From the NCBI GenBank assembly GCA_026413225.1, contig CM048557.1, positions 21,864,871 to 21,928,870 of the forward strand: 64,000 nucleotides of DNA, written 5' to 3'. Below are positions 12,908-25,600 of the stretch, piece by piece (position 1 is the first letter of the stretch; every line of letters begins with the position of its first letter). The translations under genes were made by a program, and so were the position numbers. The notes beneath the pieces are model-generated. The model was given only the letters and a program-made list of their open reading frames with translations, ran no database searches and was not told the DNA's origin. The DNA is from Otis tarda. Taxonomy: Eukaryota; Chordata; Aves; Otidiformes; Otididae.

Positions 12908-14019
12908 TGTTAAGTGGACTTCTCTAAGAAGCAGCTAGAAGTTTCCCGTTTGGCTGGTGGAGTCGGCCAGGTCTAGGGCCGGACCTGCTGGTGGCCAGGG
13001 CCAAGCCAATTGGTAACGGAATGTTCAGTGATAACACCTCTGTGATAACATAATCAAGAAGGTGAAAAATTAAAAAAAAAATAAAAAAGAAGTGAAGTAG
13101 GAGCTGGGGGCAGAGAGGGGGAGGCACGAGCCTTGTGGGCCTTGCAGGCCTCAACCTCTGGCCTCTCTCTGGGCAGCCATCTGGGCCTGACTCAGCCTGG
13201 CCTGGCTGCAAGAAGTGGAGAGGAGATGAGATTTGAAGGGAACCTGAGCGGAGGCTGCCTGAGCCGATTGTGAAGAATTTATTGTAAGAGAAACGGCTGC
13301 AGATGCCAAGGTCAGTGAAGAAGGAGGGGCAAGAGTAATGTTGTTCCTGACAAGATTCCCCTGCAGCCCGTGGTGCAGCCCATGATGAAGCAGGCTGTCC
13401 CCCTGCAGCACATGGAGGCCCACGGAGGAGCAGAGATCCACCTGCAGCCCATGGAGGACCCCATGCTGGGGCAGGTGGCTGCCTGAAGGAGGCTGGGGCC
13501 CCTGGAGGGCCCACACTGAAGCAGTCAATTCTGGAGGGACTGCACCCCATGAAAAAATGACCCACGCTGGAGCAGCTGGTGAAGAACTGCAGCCCTTGGG
13601 AGGGACCCCATGATGGAGCAGAGGAAGAATGTGAGTTCTTCCCCTGAGGAGGAAGGAGTAGCATAAAGTGACATGTGAGGAACTGACCATAACCCCCATT
13701 CCCTATTCCCCCCTGTGCCACTTAGGAGGGGAGGGAGGTTGAGATAACTGGAATGAAGTTAAGCCCAGGAAGTAGGAGGGGTGGGGGAAGTTGGTTTGTT
13801 CTCTTTCTTCTTATCCTGCTTTGGTTTTCTTAATAATAATAAATAAATAGTTTTCCCCAAGTCAAGTCTGTTTTGCCCGTAATGGTAACTTCAAGGATCT
13901 CTCCCTGTCCTCATCTCCAAACCCCCAGTGTTATATTACCTCTCCCTATTCCCTTGGTGAGTGGAGGCAGTGAGTGAGAGATTGCGTAGCTTGGTCCCAA
14001 GTGGCACTAAACTATGACA
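12908..14019 (+). mobile_element. Solo LTR of the same family, plus orientation
   Basis: About 1112 bases. It aligns along its whole length with the reverse complement of 50751-51905: the GGCCAAGCCAATTGGTA phrase, the A-rich tract at 13071-13090, the CTGCAGCCC/ATGGAGG repeats (13362-13660), overlapping AATAAA signals at 13838-13847 and the TCTGTTTTGCCC phrase. It starts TGTT and ends TATGACA. The TATA-like position is degraded to ATAATCAA. The 5' end is shorter than in the other copy, and the flanks show no clear duplication. No retroviral genes flank it. The long minus-strand open frame across it is a by-product of GC richness. Confidence 0.8.
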
Positions 14020-16611
14020 GACAATGAAAGGCTTATGGATAATTACTCCTCTAAATTATCAATGTAGACAACCCATGTCTTAACAGAATATGTCAGCTGG
14101 GCATGCAGATGGACCCGAGGTATCTTTCATTTAGCCTGCCCAGGCTCCGGTGGCATTTGAACTGGGAGTGTGTGGCCAACAGCCAGACCTGCCTGGGAAA
14201 TGGGGTAAACCCCTGCCCACATAGTGCTCCGTGCAACTACAGCTAGACATGCAAGCTCTGGGCAAAAGCAGCTGGGGTTCATCTCCACTGAGCTGCCTGC
14301 TGTACGCCCTCAGGATGCACCCCCAGCATCCTTGGTGCTCCTGGTGCTGACACCCATGCCAGAAAAGACAAGTGACGGCTGCAACGCTAGCGAGCCATCT
14401 CTCTTCAATATTGATGGCCAGAGCTCACCCCAGCCCTCTACAACTGCTCTCCACCTTTTCCCTGCAGTGCACCCTAGGTTCTTCTTTAATATATTCCTTC
14501 CTCATTAGAAGGGGCACATTAAACATACGGTGTGTGTTAAGCCTCTGCCAGCTAACTGATTACCCATGTGCACGCCTCCCTTTTAGCTGCAGGCAGAGAT
14601 AGGGACAGAGGTCAGTCCCTTGCTGAAGGTCTCTGGAAAGGCACTCCCAAGAAACCAAGACACCATGTGGTCCTTCTGCCTGGGGGAGAAGTTGGGCAAG
14701 TCCTTTACGTGGCATTTCTGGTGGCCATGTGTTCTGGTGAAAAAAGCACAGATCTTTAAACTCCAGCCTCCCAATATTTCAGCCCGAGAGGCTGGTCCCC
14801 AAGTCTCTTGGGTTAAAAGCATAATGCAGAGGGACAGTGGAACTGCTTGGCCTGTTTCTGTGTTAATGAAGACAGACTGTACCCTATATTTCTTCTCTGT
14901 ATTGACTTTATCAGATTGAAATTTGATGGGCCTGGTATATTTGCAAGAGCCTTGTGTGCATTGTTCTGCTGTTTGGTTTTGATAAAATGTGGTATTGTAC
15001 TTGATGTTCTTTAGCTACGTCAAACCTTGCTTCACGGCTAATGCATGGCATTAGTCCATACCACAAGTTGTGCAACATTTTGCAGCAAAAATATTGATGC
15101 TTCTTGGGGATTAAGAGTGTTATTTCAGTGTGAGTTTAATGAAAGAAGGGAAGGTAGGATTGGAGGAAGAATAACTTAACTGCAAAATTAATTTTGACAA
15201 GTTGATTATGAGGAAAAAGCCCCTCTTTCTTTCCTCCTTCAAGCATTATATATTCATCTGTTTCTAGAAGCAAACTTTTTTTTTCAAAGCAAACTTTTAT
15301 TTTTAGTTTTAATTTCAAGCTGAAGCAAAAGGGTAATGACAAAAAAAAGCAAAAATTTTTGACTGAAAGCCCTTCAGAAAGCACTTTTAACCAGGGCTAC
15401 AGGAGACAACGATGAGAAATTTTACAGTAGCCGGTCTCTCTCCCAGTGGGTATTTTCAATAAGGTCTCAAGAATTGGGACAGTTCAAGCCAGCATGAACT
15501 GTACAGTGTTTCTCTCACCTGACCAAATTCCTATAATTCTAGGGAAATGAATGGAGTGAAAGCAGAGGTGAATTTGGTCTGTTCTGCTCGGAGCTGGCAC
15601 TTGGACGTAAGCACTCTGGGAACCTCTGGTGGGAAATAAATGCGTACAGCCTCTGTGGCTGTGTCTAGGCTGCTAAATTGAACAGTGGAGAAACACTCCT
15701 CACTTGATCATTTATGCCATTACACTCTCACAACGTCCCTGGTACATGTTTTGCCACTTCCTCGAGCAGTTCCCAATATGTTTTAGGATTAGCCACTCCC
15801 CACTAGCAGCCTGCATGGAGCGAGGGAGTCCGATGGCCCTGGGGACTGCAGGATTTAGTTTGCCTGCAGGGGCATAGTGGGAGGATCTGCAAAATGAGTG
15901 CTTCGCAGTCCTGGGGAAGAAGTGGTGACAAAACTGGCTGGTACTTGGGCACCCCAGGCTGAAGGCTGCCTTTTTAGCTGAGCCCTTGGCGAACTTGCAG
16001 CACTGGGGTTTCAGCCTCTATGGCAAGAACGTGAGGTTCGTTTCCCCTGCAAAGTGTAAAGCTCCTTCCCGCCCTTGTGGTGCCAAATTTATTCTGCTCC
16101 TTGTGTTTCCTAGCCAAGGAGGCCCCTGCGCTCTGGAGAGCAAGGACCAACACAGATGAAATGGGCCTGCTTACAGGAGAAATGCTGCCTTCATTTCTCT
16201 CAGTAGCAGCAAGATAAAGCTCTCACATGCACACTTTGGACTCTGAATCATGAGCTCTACCCATTCATGCTGGGCTGATAGAAGAGATTAGAAGCACGAG
16301 GGCTGCCACACCTGTCTGCCAGAGGTTATTGCCCTGCAATGGGGGCAACAACAAGGCAGAGTATCAGCTTCTGATGCTTTCTAGTTCATAGGCTGATAAA
16401 TGCACACAAATTGCTGGTTTTGCTTCTGATTTGTGCCACTCTGCCTTGAAACGTGGCAGTGTGTGACAGTGACTCAGGACTTCTCAGCTGCAGCTAGATA
16501 AAATTTGAAATTACCAGCGTAAATTATTTGCGATTCATTCTGGCTTTTAATTTTTTTTTTTTTTTGCAAAGCCCGATCCCTACCAAGGCTGGCAGTTACT
16601 ACTCTAATATT

Positions 16612-16650
16612 AGCACTACTACTATTAACCACAACAACAGTAACAGCAGT
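16612..16650 (+). repeat. Degenerate trinucleotide tract
   Basis: Triplets of ACT, ATT, AAC and AGC follow one another here and create an Asn/Ser/Thr-rich open frame with no gene-like features. Best read as a decayed microsatellite. Confidence 0.5.
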
Positions 16651-19600
16651 GAGTACCTACATGAACCGGACAATGAGTTTATTAGATGCCACAAACACTT
16701 TTTGTGCAATGTGAACGCTTGTGTCATACAGCCTGAGTGCCTCGACTCCAGCTAAAAACTGGACCATTGGCTTTCTTCCAGAGTATTTCTGAGTATCCAC
16801 AGAATAGCTTCGGGGTCAGAGAGTCGCATGGCAGCCCAGAGCCCGGCTGACCGAATCCAGCAGGTCAAAGAGGGATGTTCCACACTTATGCAATGATTTA
16901 TTCCAGTGAGATCACTCCACCTTGGTCTAAAACCAACACTCATACATATTAGAGGAATCTTTACCCACCAGGGTTTGCATGTGGTGTTTTTGCTTATTAA
17001 ATTCCCGAGTCCTCGGGTCATCATTTGCATTGTATATCTTCCTCTCTCGGGCTGACAATGTTGCAGTATGAAAACACTGAGGCTAATTGTTCTGCTATTA
17101 CAAAGGCCTCTTGGAACAAAGCAGGTTTGGAGGATCATTCAGAGCAGGTGCTGAGTACACAGGAAGTTCAGTTGTCCAAGTAACAGATACCACACAAGGT
17201 TACCGGCTCTAGTATTGGTTTTATGAGTCTCTAGATGTTTCAAGCCTTCATAAACAGAGGGGCAGCTTAGACAACCTCCATAAGTATCTTCCATATCTAA
17301 TGCTACGAGCATATCATTAACTTATGTTTTGTGTATCTATGCATGTTTTTCTGGAAGTAGGTCTGCCTTTGTTTTTCTGACAGTGTTTTACAGCTGTTAG
17401 TATCTTTAGGGACAGATTCAAAACTGCATTTAAGCACTATAGATAAGTTGTGTTGAAAAGATGAAGGGAGGAAATCCGGCAAAAAACACTAGAATTCTTT
17501 TCAAGTAATACGTAGATACTTTTTATTTTTTTTTGGTAGGACATTGTAATCCATCCTACTGAATTTAAAAGAACAATATTGCTGTAGCAGAGCTTCATAG
17601 ATTTTTAAAAGTTTTTACAGAAAGTTTAGCCATGAAATTCTACAGAAATTTCCAGGAGGAAAATAAGAATATATGCCTTTATTATGAGTATTTATCCCCA
17701 GGCTGTAGTAAGAGAAACAAAACCTTTAGCCAGTGAAAAGAGAGAAAGCAGAACATCCCATGGCAGATTTCTTGCAAAATCTGGCCTTTTCCTTTAGTTG
17801 CAACTGTTAATTGGTGGGAAAGAAAAGCAAGTAGGACTGCACTGGAGTCAGATATAGCAGCAACCACATAAAAGTCCACTGCATTTTAAAAAGTAACTTC
17901 TGTATTCATATGATTTAAATGATTTTTAAATATAAGCTTTGATTTGTTCCAGGGAACTTTGTAGTTGCAATCAAAATGGAACAAATCTAGGAATGTCAGA
18001 AATATTACTATAAATTATTCATGAAATACAAAAGCAAAACAAGATAGAAAGTAATTGTAGAAATCACATGAAGGGGTTTTATAAGGGGCTTTTTTTTTGT
18101 GCTTACATACATCAAAAATACATTTTTCTTCTTCAACAAAACGTGAGTAACATAGGATGAAGGAAAACCTAACTATGCTGTGGCAATTCCAAAACAGATC
18201 CTGCAGAAGCTGTGCCATGATTTTACCTTGAAAGAAAAGCTGGAATATCCATGTTTAAGCTAGTCTGTGAAATATAGTGTTTGATTCAGATGGACATTCC
18301 AGGAAAATTACTTCCATGTAATACCTGAATAAGTCAACTACAAATGGACTGACAACTGTAGCAACATCCAATTACAGCATTTGATAGTCAAGCAACATTA
18401 TTTTATAGTAATTACCTTTGATAGCAATTCCTTGATGTTCGTTTTATGTTTACTTTAAAGCAGGCTTATAATAAAGCATGCTCATAATAGCATGACTCTT
18501 TAAATATATTTACATCTTGTATCTCATCAATGCAAAAAACCCTAAGAAACAGAGAGAAATAGTCATACTTATCAGTGGGATAGGTAGGAGAAATTAAACA
18601 AAAAAAAAGGATTTAACAAAATACCCAAATCACATGGAAATGAACACTTATCTCTCTTCCTGCTGTGATGCCCAGATGAATAAACAAGAATTACGGTCTG
18701 CTTTTTTCGTGAAGTCATTGTTTTGCAGAATTGTATGTTTTTGGCTCGTTACTGAATTGTGAGCTGTAATGAAGGATTTCCTAGGTGCTGTGCAATGACC
18801 TGGTAATTCATAGTGCTGTACTGGCTCACACATTATTCCCTCCATGTATATGCTGCTTGCAGTGCGGCCAGTGTTAGCAGCTGAGTGATGGGAGTACACG
18901 AGCTGCAATTACTGCATGTGAAGAGTTAGTGAAGAGTTGTTAATACACTCTACAGTCGTCACTTCGTGTAGTACTCAGTTACATAGCTATGAAGAGGAGC
19001 TTTCAGCCTCATCAGAGGATAATTTTGTGGATCATTTCTTTTTTTTAAAGGCCTGCTACTTTACCATTTCTTAGTTGATAGAGTTGTTCTCTGTAAAAAT
19101 ACATGGTAAGAATTGGTAGAAATGATAACTAATTGCGTAATACTTTCGGAATATGCATTTCTATTGCATACATTGTTGCCTACTTTCTAACTGCCAGTTA
19201 AGAAGTATGTATGGATATGTATGTGCATTATGTGAATAGGTGTATTTATTTATATTTTCAAGAAAGTTTTTAGAAGGGAATTCAAATATTTATACTCATT
19301 TTAGGAGCATCATAAAATTAGATTTCTTAATAAATAGCTTGTTTTCTTTCTAGAGGTTATGAATCACATTTTATGTTTCTTAACTACCTAGGAGTAGTTC
19401 ATGAATAATCAGTCATGCAAAGCTGTCACACTTGGTTAAATAGCTCAGTCCTGTTTTTACTGCTTCAGTCCTTTATATCTTTAATTACCTTTATTTAGCT
19501 GATATAAATCACCTTAGAACACATGCTCTGCTAAGCAGCCCTATTTCTGTATGCATTCTGCAAAGTACTGATTGCACTTCTGGCTGAAGTGCAAAACACA

Positions 19601-22600
19601 ACAACTGTATCTCTTTTTCTTTGGCATGGTTATGGAAATCTTTTCTGTACTTCTTAATCCTTTTATCTCAAAAGAACTGTTCTTTCCCCCACTGCTCTTT
19701 CTTAGACATATTTCGCTGCATTGGCATTCTTGCTCAGTTGCCTTCTCATGCAGGTACACACATTTTTGTTTTATGCAAAGCTCCTTTTAAGAATATGTCG
19801 TCTTTTTCAGCACCTTCGCTACTGGAACAAATTTCCTTGCATGTGCATCCCAAAGTGTGTTAATGAATTCCCCTCCCCTGTTTGCAGTTGGATCTCACTC
19901 CTCCATGCCTGCAGAGCTTTGACGCCAAAAGTGCCCCACACAGCCAGTCTCTAGCTGACAGTAAGATACTCTGTATTTAAGAAAGCAGTTCTCTCAGAAG
20001 GGGTTTGATAACTTCACATGTTAACATTACTGTCACAATAAATGCCTGGAAAAGCCACCTGGCAACCGAACCTACTCAATTGGGTAGTTGTAATGAAAAA
20101 GTGATGATGGGTTAAAGTCATAGTAACTAGAAAAGCCAGTCAATGGCTGCCAAAAATACTCTCAGGCTAATGTGAATGTCACTTTCCATTTATTTTCTCG
20201 TAATATGTCTGTCACAATGGACAGACAGATTTGCTATAATGGCTAGTGTCTGCAGATTAAATGCGATAAATTCTCTGAAATTAAAGGAGTGCATCTTCAT
20301 GCAAAAAGTTAATTAGGCTCTAAAAATTGTCTTGCAAATTTCCAAAGGAAAGACAAACAAAAAATCAAAGAAGATAAATGAGCCAGATTATTTCAGGATG
20401 ATAATTTAGTTAGATCTATTACTTCAAATTCTCTCTATTTTTGAATATGTTTTAACTTCTGTTCAAGGACTCCAGCTGATTATGTATGTATGTATACATG
20501 AATATAAACAAACTACTGCAGCTGAGGAGATGAAGCCAGGTGTCCTATATTTCTGATTCTGTAACAAGCTTGTGACCAAGGACAAGGTATTTCACGCTTC
20601 CGTGTTTTGGACTAAGTATATGTGAGGATTCAGATAAACTTTCTCTCTCACTTCTTCCTGCCCCCTCAAGCTTTCATCCCCTTTTAAAAATTTTCCCTTG
20701 AAACTTCCAGCTCGTGAGTAATACAGCAACATCTATACAAACAATACCTACCGTGAAAATATCTGCTAAGGATAGCTGCACAATGTCAAATACATCAACA
20801 AGTCATTAGCACCCTAAGCTTCTGATGCATCATCTGACATCAGCGATGCCTGCAATCAGACTGGCAGAGGCTGCTGTTCTGGCTGGTCTTGCTTTTTCAA
20901 ATTCCTCTTTGCATGTACACTGCCAACTGTACAAAACTGATACGCCTTTTTGATGAAACAAAGGCAGTATTATTGGACAAGCTGCTGATAACAGTATGTT
21001 GTTATTTGCATATCTAAATGCTGGCTTGTGAGTAACTGCTGTAAGCCTGGGAATGGGTGGGTTTCTGTTAGAGTGACTCAGACTGTACCTTTGCTTAGTA
21101 GAGGAGCTTTAGTGAATAGCAATCACCAAGTATCCTCCCATCCTGCATATGCAGAAAGGTAGGAGTCTCTCTTTCCAGTCCAGGGAAACCTGCGTCACTC
21201 AGTAGACAGAGAAAAAAGCAAGCTTTTGCTCTAAAATGGATTTGCCTTGATGTTCTGTGAAAACATCAATAATTGTCATCACAGAAAGTTCCATTAAATT
21301 TTCACAGAGGTTCTTAACCATGTTTGGCATTTCTGATACTCAGAATTGTTAAGACTTATGACCCCATTCGAGTCTGCTTCTTTGATTTTTCTTACGCAAA
21401 TACGTCATATTTTCCAGGCCTCAGACAATGCAGCTAACAAGATCATTTGTGCCCCAGTCTGAATATATTACCCCTTTAAGTGGGATCCAGTTCCAATGTT
21501 TTCCTCTTCATTCTCTTCCCTCCCTACTCACTTACCTTACCTGCCTTTTATAGCATTGCCCCTCTGCCTTTTTAGTGATAAATATCGATGTCCCCTGCAG
21601 CTCCCCTCCTCCAGTTACTGCTGTGCTTCCAACATTCGATCTATTTTGCTAATGAGTTGATAAACTGCTCTCTTGCACATTATACTGGGTACATCAGCGG
21701 TAATAGTGCAGGGCAGGGGTGCTATACACCTGCTGCTTCTGTAATCCCTCCAAACTAAATCACACACTTGGGAGACAGCCTGGATAGAACAGCAGCAGGT
21801 ATCCACCCTTTAAAGGGAAAATCCCTAGTAAAAATCAAAATGCCACAAAGTCTTTATGACCTGTAGACCTGTTCCTTGTATAACAGGTGTTTCCGACACT
21901 GGAACTTCAGGTGCTTTTTGCACTCCTCCAGGCTTTGGAGATGGTCCAAAGCTGCTCTTGGAAGACCCCAGTGAGATATAGGTGTATTTTTCATGCAATG
22001 TCACTTGTCCATGGTCTCTCTGAACTCCATTATTTCCTGAAAAGGGGGTTGCTTCCTTCCAAGTCCTCTCATGGATGAAGATCTTTCTCAAGATGTCACA
22101 GCTCTCCAACTACAGAAGAAATTAATTTGGAAAATGTAGACTGTGATGCATGAGAGAAACTCTTGTGCCCTGCATTTAGCTGAGGAGCAGGTGCTTCATG
22201 TGCCATGCCTGGGCACAGAGAGGGGAACACAAGTCCTGAGGCCCCATCATGCCCACACCACTCCTGGGTTGTGGGACTGGGACATGGTGGTGATATGCAG
22301 AGGGCAGCGTGTACCTGGGTTTCACCCGGGTGTGAATTTGTATGTGTGTAGCTGTGTCTGTAACTGGATTTGAAGGCTCAGAAGCTCCCTGACTCCCAGT
22401 TTATATGTGCATGCTTTACCTCCAGCAAAGCTGTTCAAGTACGGATATTATCAAGTAATCCGGGGACAGTGGGGTTTGTGCTCATGGTTATGAATACCAA
22501 GCCATGGAGACGACCCATCTGGTACTTTTTAGGTAGCACAAAAAACAAGAAAGGGATAATAAAGAATGGAGGTAAAGCAGCTATTTTTAAATGCTTAGTT

Positions 22601-25600
22601 CAGCAGCTGGACCTTCTCCTCTGTGTTTGTAGTTCATGCTGCAACCAGATCTTTCCACTGGCATGCTCTCTGTAAGAGTGCTAGTGCAAAAGTGGGACCT
22701 GGGTTTTTGTATGAGCGCTGCATAGTAGACACATTTATGATGAATTTGTGGCAGATGATTCCTGCCCTCGGCCTGACAAAGCTAATCATCTTCTCACAGG
22801 CCATTCAGTACTTTGTCTTTCCAAATTGCGAGGGCAATTTGGAAAAGTCGCTATGTGAGCACTTTTACAGATAACCCTAGAAAGAAGTGAGAGTATTAGG
22901 CAGTTGATGGACATCTCTGCTTAGTAGTGTCATTGTGATGAGATAGTTGAGAGGGAGCTGCTGTGCAGGGGTGGTTGCAAAGCAGATGATAGCTCTAACC
23001 AGGGGGTGAGTGCTCCAGGCTCCTGTGGTGTGCGTGCAGAATGCTAAAGACTGCTGAGAGCGAAGTACTCCTGAATTCTCTCTGCTCTGATCCAAAGTAG
23101 GCCATTTTCATGGTGCCCTGCAGGTCTCCCTCTGCTAGGGCTGTGGGAACAACTGGAAAGCTGAGTTTTCAGAGCTCTCTAGAGGCCAATCCTATGGGCA
23201 TAGGTATTGTGCACCCATTCTGTTCCCTGGTGAGCTTCTGAAGGGTAGGCCTTGAACCCTCTGACCTGGTCTGCAGGCAAGATTGAGTAGGTGCTGATGC
23301 CCTCTAGTGACTTCCCGAAGAGAAAATAGGCTGGTGCAACTAACAAAGGAATATTTTTGATCTAGTGTAAGAGCTATGATGATCAAGAATTCAAGTCCTC
23401 TGTCTGTATTTTTTCTAACTGAACACAATTATTGTATTTATTGCCAGCAGTATGTCCAACATAACAAGAGCTTTGTGAAATATTGAGGTTGGTACGGTTT
23501 GAGTTTTATCTCTGAAGCCTTTTAGTTAAAGAATTCTGCTCTACTAGAGTAGGATTTGCATAAAAGAAAATACGCAGCTATACTAGTCCTCTTTAAATAA
23601 GGAAAGACCTTTTTATAATATAAAGGCTATGTTTTCATACAGACCTGCTTAGTCATACTATGACTGTTTCCTTGCCACAGGAATACTTGAAAAAACAGAG
23701 TAACTGAATTTATTCCCTACACTCACTTAGTGGACCTTGCTTAACTTTTTGAGATATCTTCACAATTTCTTTATTTTTTCTAGATGAGTTACGTGGAATT
23801 TGGATCATTTCAAAGAATAGTGTTAGTTATGCAAGCAGTGTTTTCTGAATGGGGAAGATGAGTCACTTGTGAAGAGTGCAGGAATGGTGGATTGGTTGAC
23901 AGTTACCAGGTTTTCATTCGAAGAAACTGACGCACTCACCCTTTCCCTTTGCTGTGCCCTTGGCTTTTCATGAACCTGTCCATTCTGCCGAGACAATCTT
24001 GTTTGGTCCCACACTCCTGTGCAGCTTCTCTTGTTTCCCCCGTAAATGAGAATTACGATTTTTAAAGCACTGTTTCCATTCACTTGCTATCTCTAAAAGA
24101 GCCTCTTCTGTGAGATCTATCACACGTACACATACTAGTTAACTGTCATTCTTGGATTACAACTGGAGTTTTGCTGTTTAGTATCCCTGCTTTTGGGAAG
24201 AGAGCTGTCTAGCAGAAGGACCTTCTTTTTTTTTGGTGTATGCTCTTATTACTGTATGTCAATGCTAAATAAAAATTTCCAGAACATTTCATGCCCAAAA
24301 ACTCTAGTAGTTTCCCTGGTTGTTTCATCATGGCTTTGTTTACTACTGACGTGAATGAGAAGGAGAATGAAGAGGGGAAAATATATCCTCTTTGTGCTCG
24401 GCAAAGGAGCCACCACCCTACGTCTTCAGTGCCTCTTCCTTTTTCCCAGAACACGTGAAAATGGCCAAACATATAGCAAACATAAATATTTCACATTGTA
24501 CTAAATCTGCATCCTCCTTGTTTGCTTCAGTCCTTGTGTCTTCAAACGCTAAGTCTGCAAGATCTCTAGATGAGGACTGTCCTGCTCCCTGGGTTATACC
24601 CAGCCCAGCGTGGCCCTCAGCCCTAGCTGTAGCCCTGACATCAACACTGTACCAGTGGGTGGTGGATGAGTTTGTGAGGGCTGCACGAAAAGCCTACAGG
24701 CAAAGTGAGGAGCAGGTCGTATGGGAGATGGGAGAGGTGAGAAGTGATGCAAAAGGGGAAGGGACACAGAGGAGAACACAGGCAATAAATTGAAAAATGT
24801 AGGGAAAAGAGAGAGATACACTGGGCTTCCAGTTCAAACAGGTTCTTTGTATCTCAATACTTCTCCCAAAAGCTGGGAAACAGTGGCATCATGTTTGCAA
24901 CTGAAAGGAGGGAGATAAAAGAGGAGAGAAACAGAACAAAGACAAGTGTGTTGGAAATGGGGCAGGCAAAAACCAGGTATGTGTCACAAGACACCTGAGC
25001 ATTTTATCTTTGCTGTCACTTGCCAAGTGACCATCTAAGTAATCAGAGGGTATTAATTAGATTAGCAACAAGAATTCAGTGGGTGGAAAAGTGGGACAAT
25101 CTGCTTGTATTATGCATGTCAGCACATATGACTTCTGTGCTAATTCAAGGCGTCTGTTTTGCCAGTCCTGGGTGTTCCTTCAAGCTGACAGAAAAGTGCT
25201 CTGGGTGGAAACAGATGTACTTAATTAGGAGCAACACCAAGCTATATTTTACTACTTACAAATCTCAATTAGAAGAGGGTTAAAAGTGTGCTGGACCCTG
25301 TACTAATAGGTCCTGTATGAACAGGGCATCATGCGTGCAGAACCTCCCCTCTGGGAGGATGAAATGAGGAGTGAAACACAGGGAGGTATCTCTATTTATT
25401 TGGTGTTTGGTGTCCTCAAGTGAGACTGTCAATTATCATAGTTAGTCTTATGCTTTGATCCTACTTTTTTTTTTTTTTTGTGTGTAGGGGCTGTCTTTTT
25501 GTTATGTACACAAATCCTTAAAAAAACTAAGGCTTTAGCTTGTTGGTACTACTATTATTCTTTTTTTTTTTTAATTAGTAGCTTTTTGTGCACAGGTTAT

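Noticed and set aside
12924..13721. 265-codon minus-strand open frame
   Set aside because: It lies wholly within the plus-strand LTR and comes from GC-rich repeats. It is not a gene and not a retroviral protein.
16528..16755. Asn/Ser/Thr-rich open frame after a T-run
   Set aside because: The residues come from a decayed trinucleotide tract. The T-run plus GCAAAG only imitates an acceptor.
24392..24793. 133-codon plus-strand open frame
   Set aside because: No recognisable domain or neighbouring exon. Its length fits chance in a GC-richer patch.
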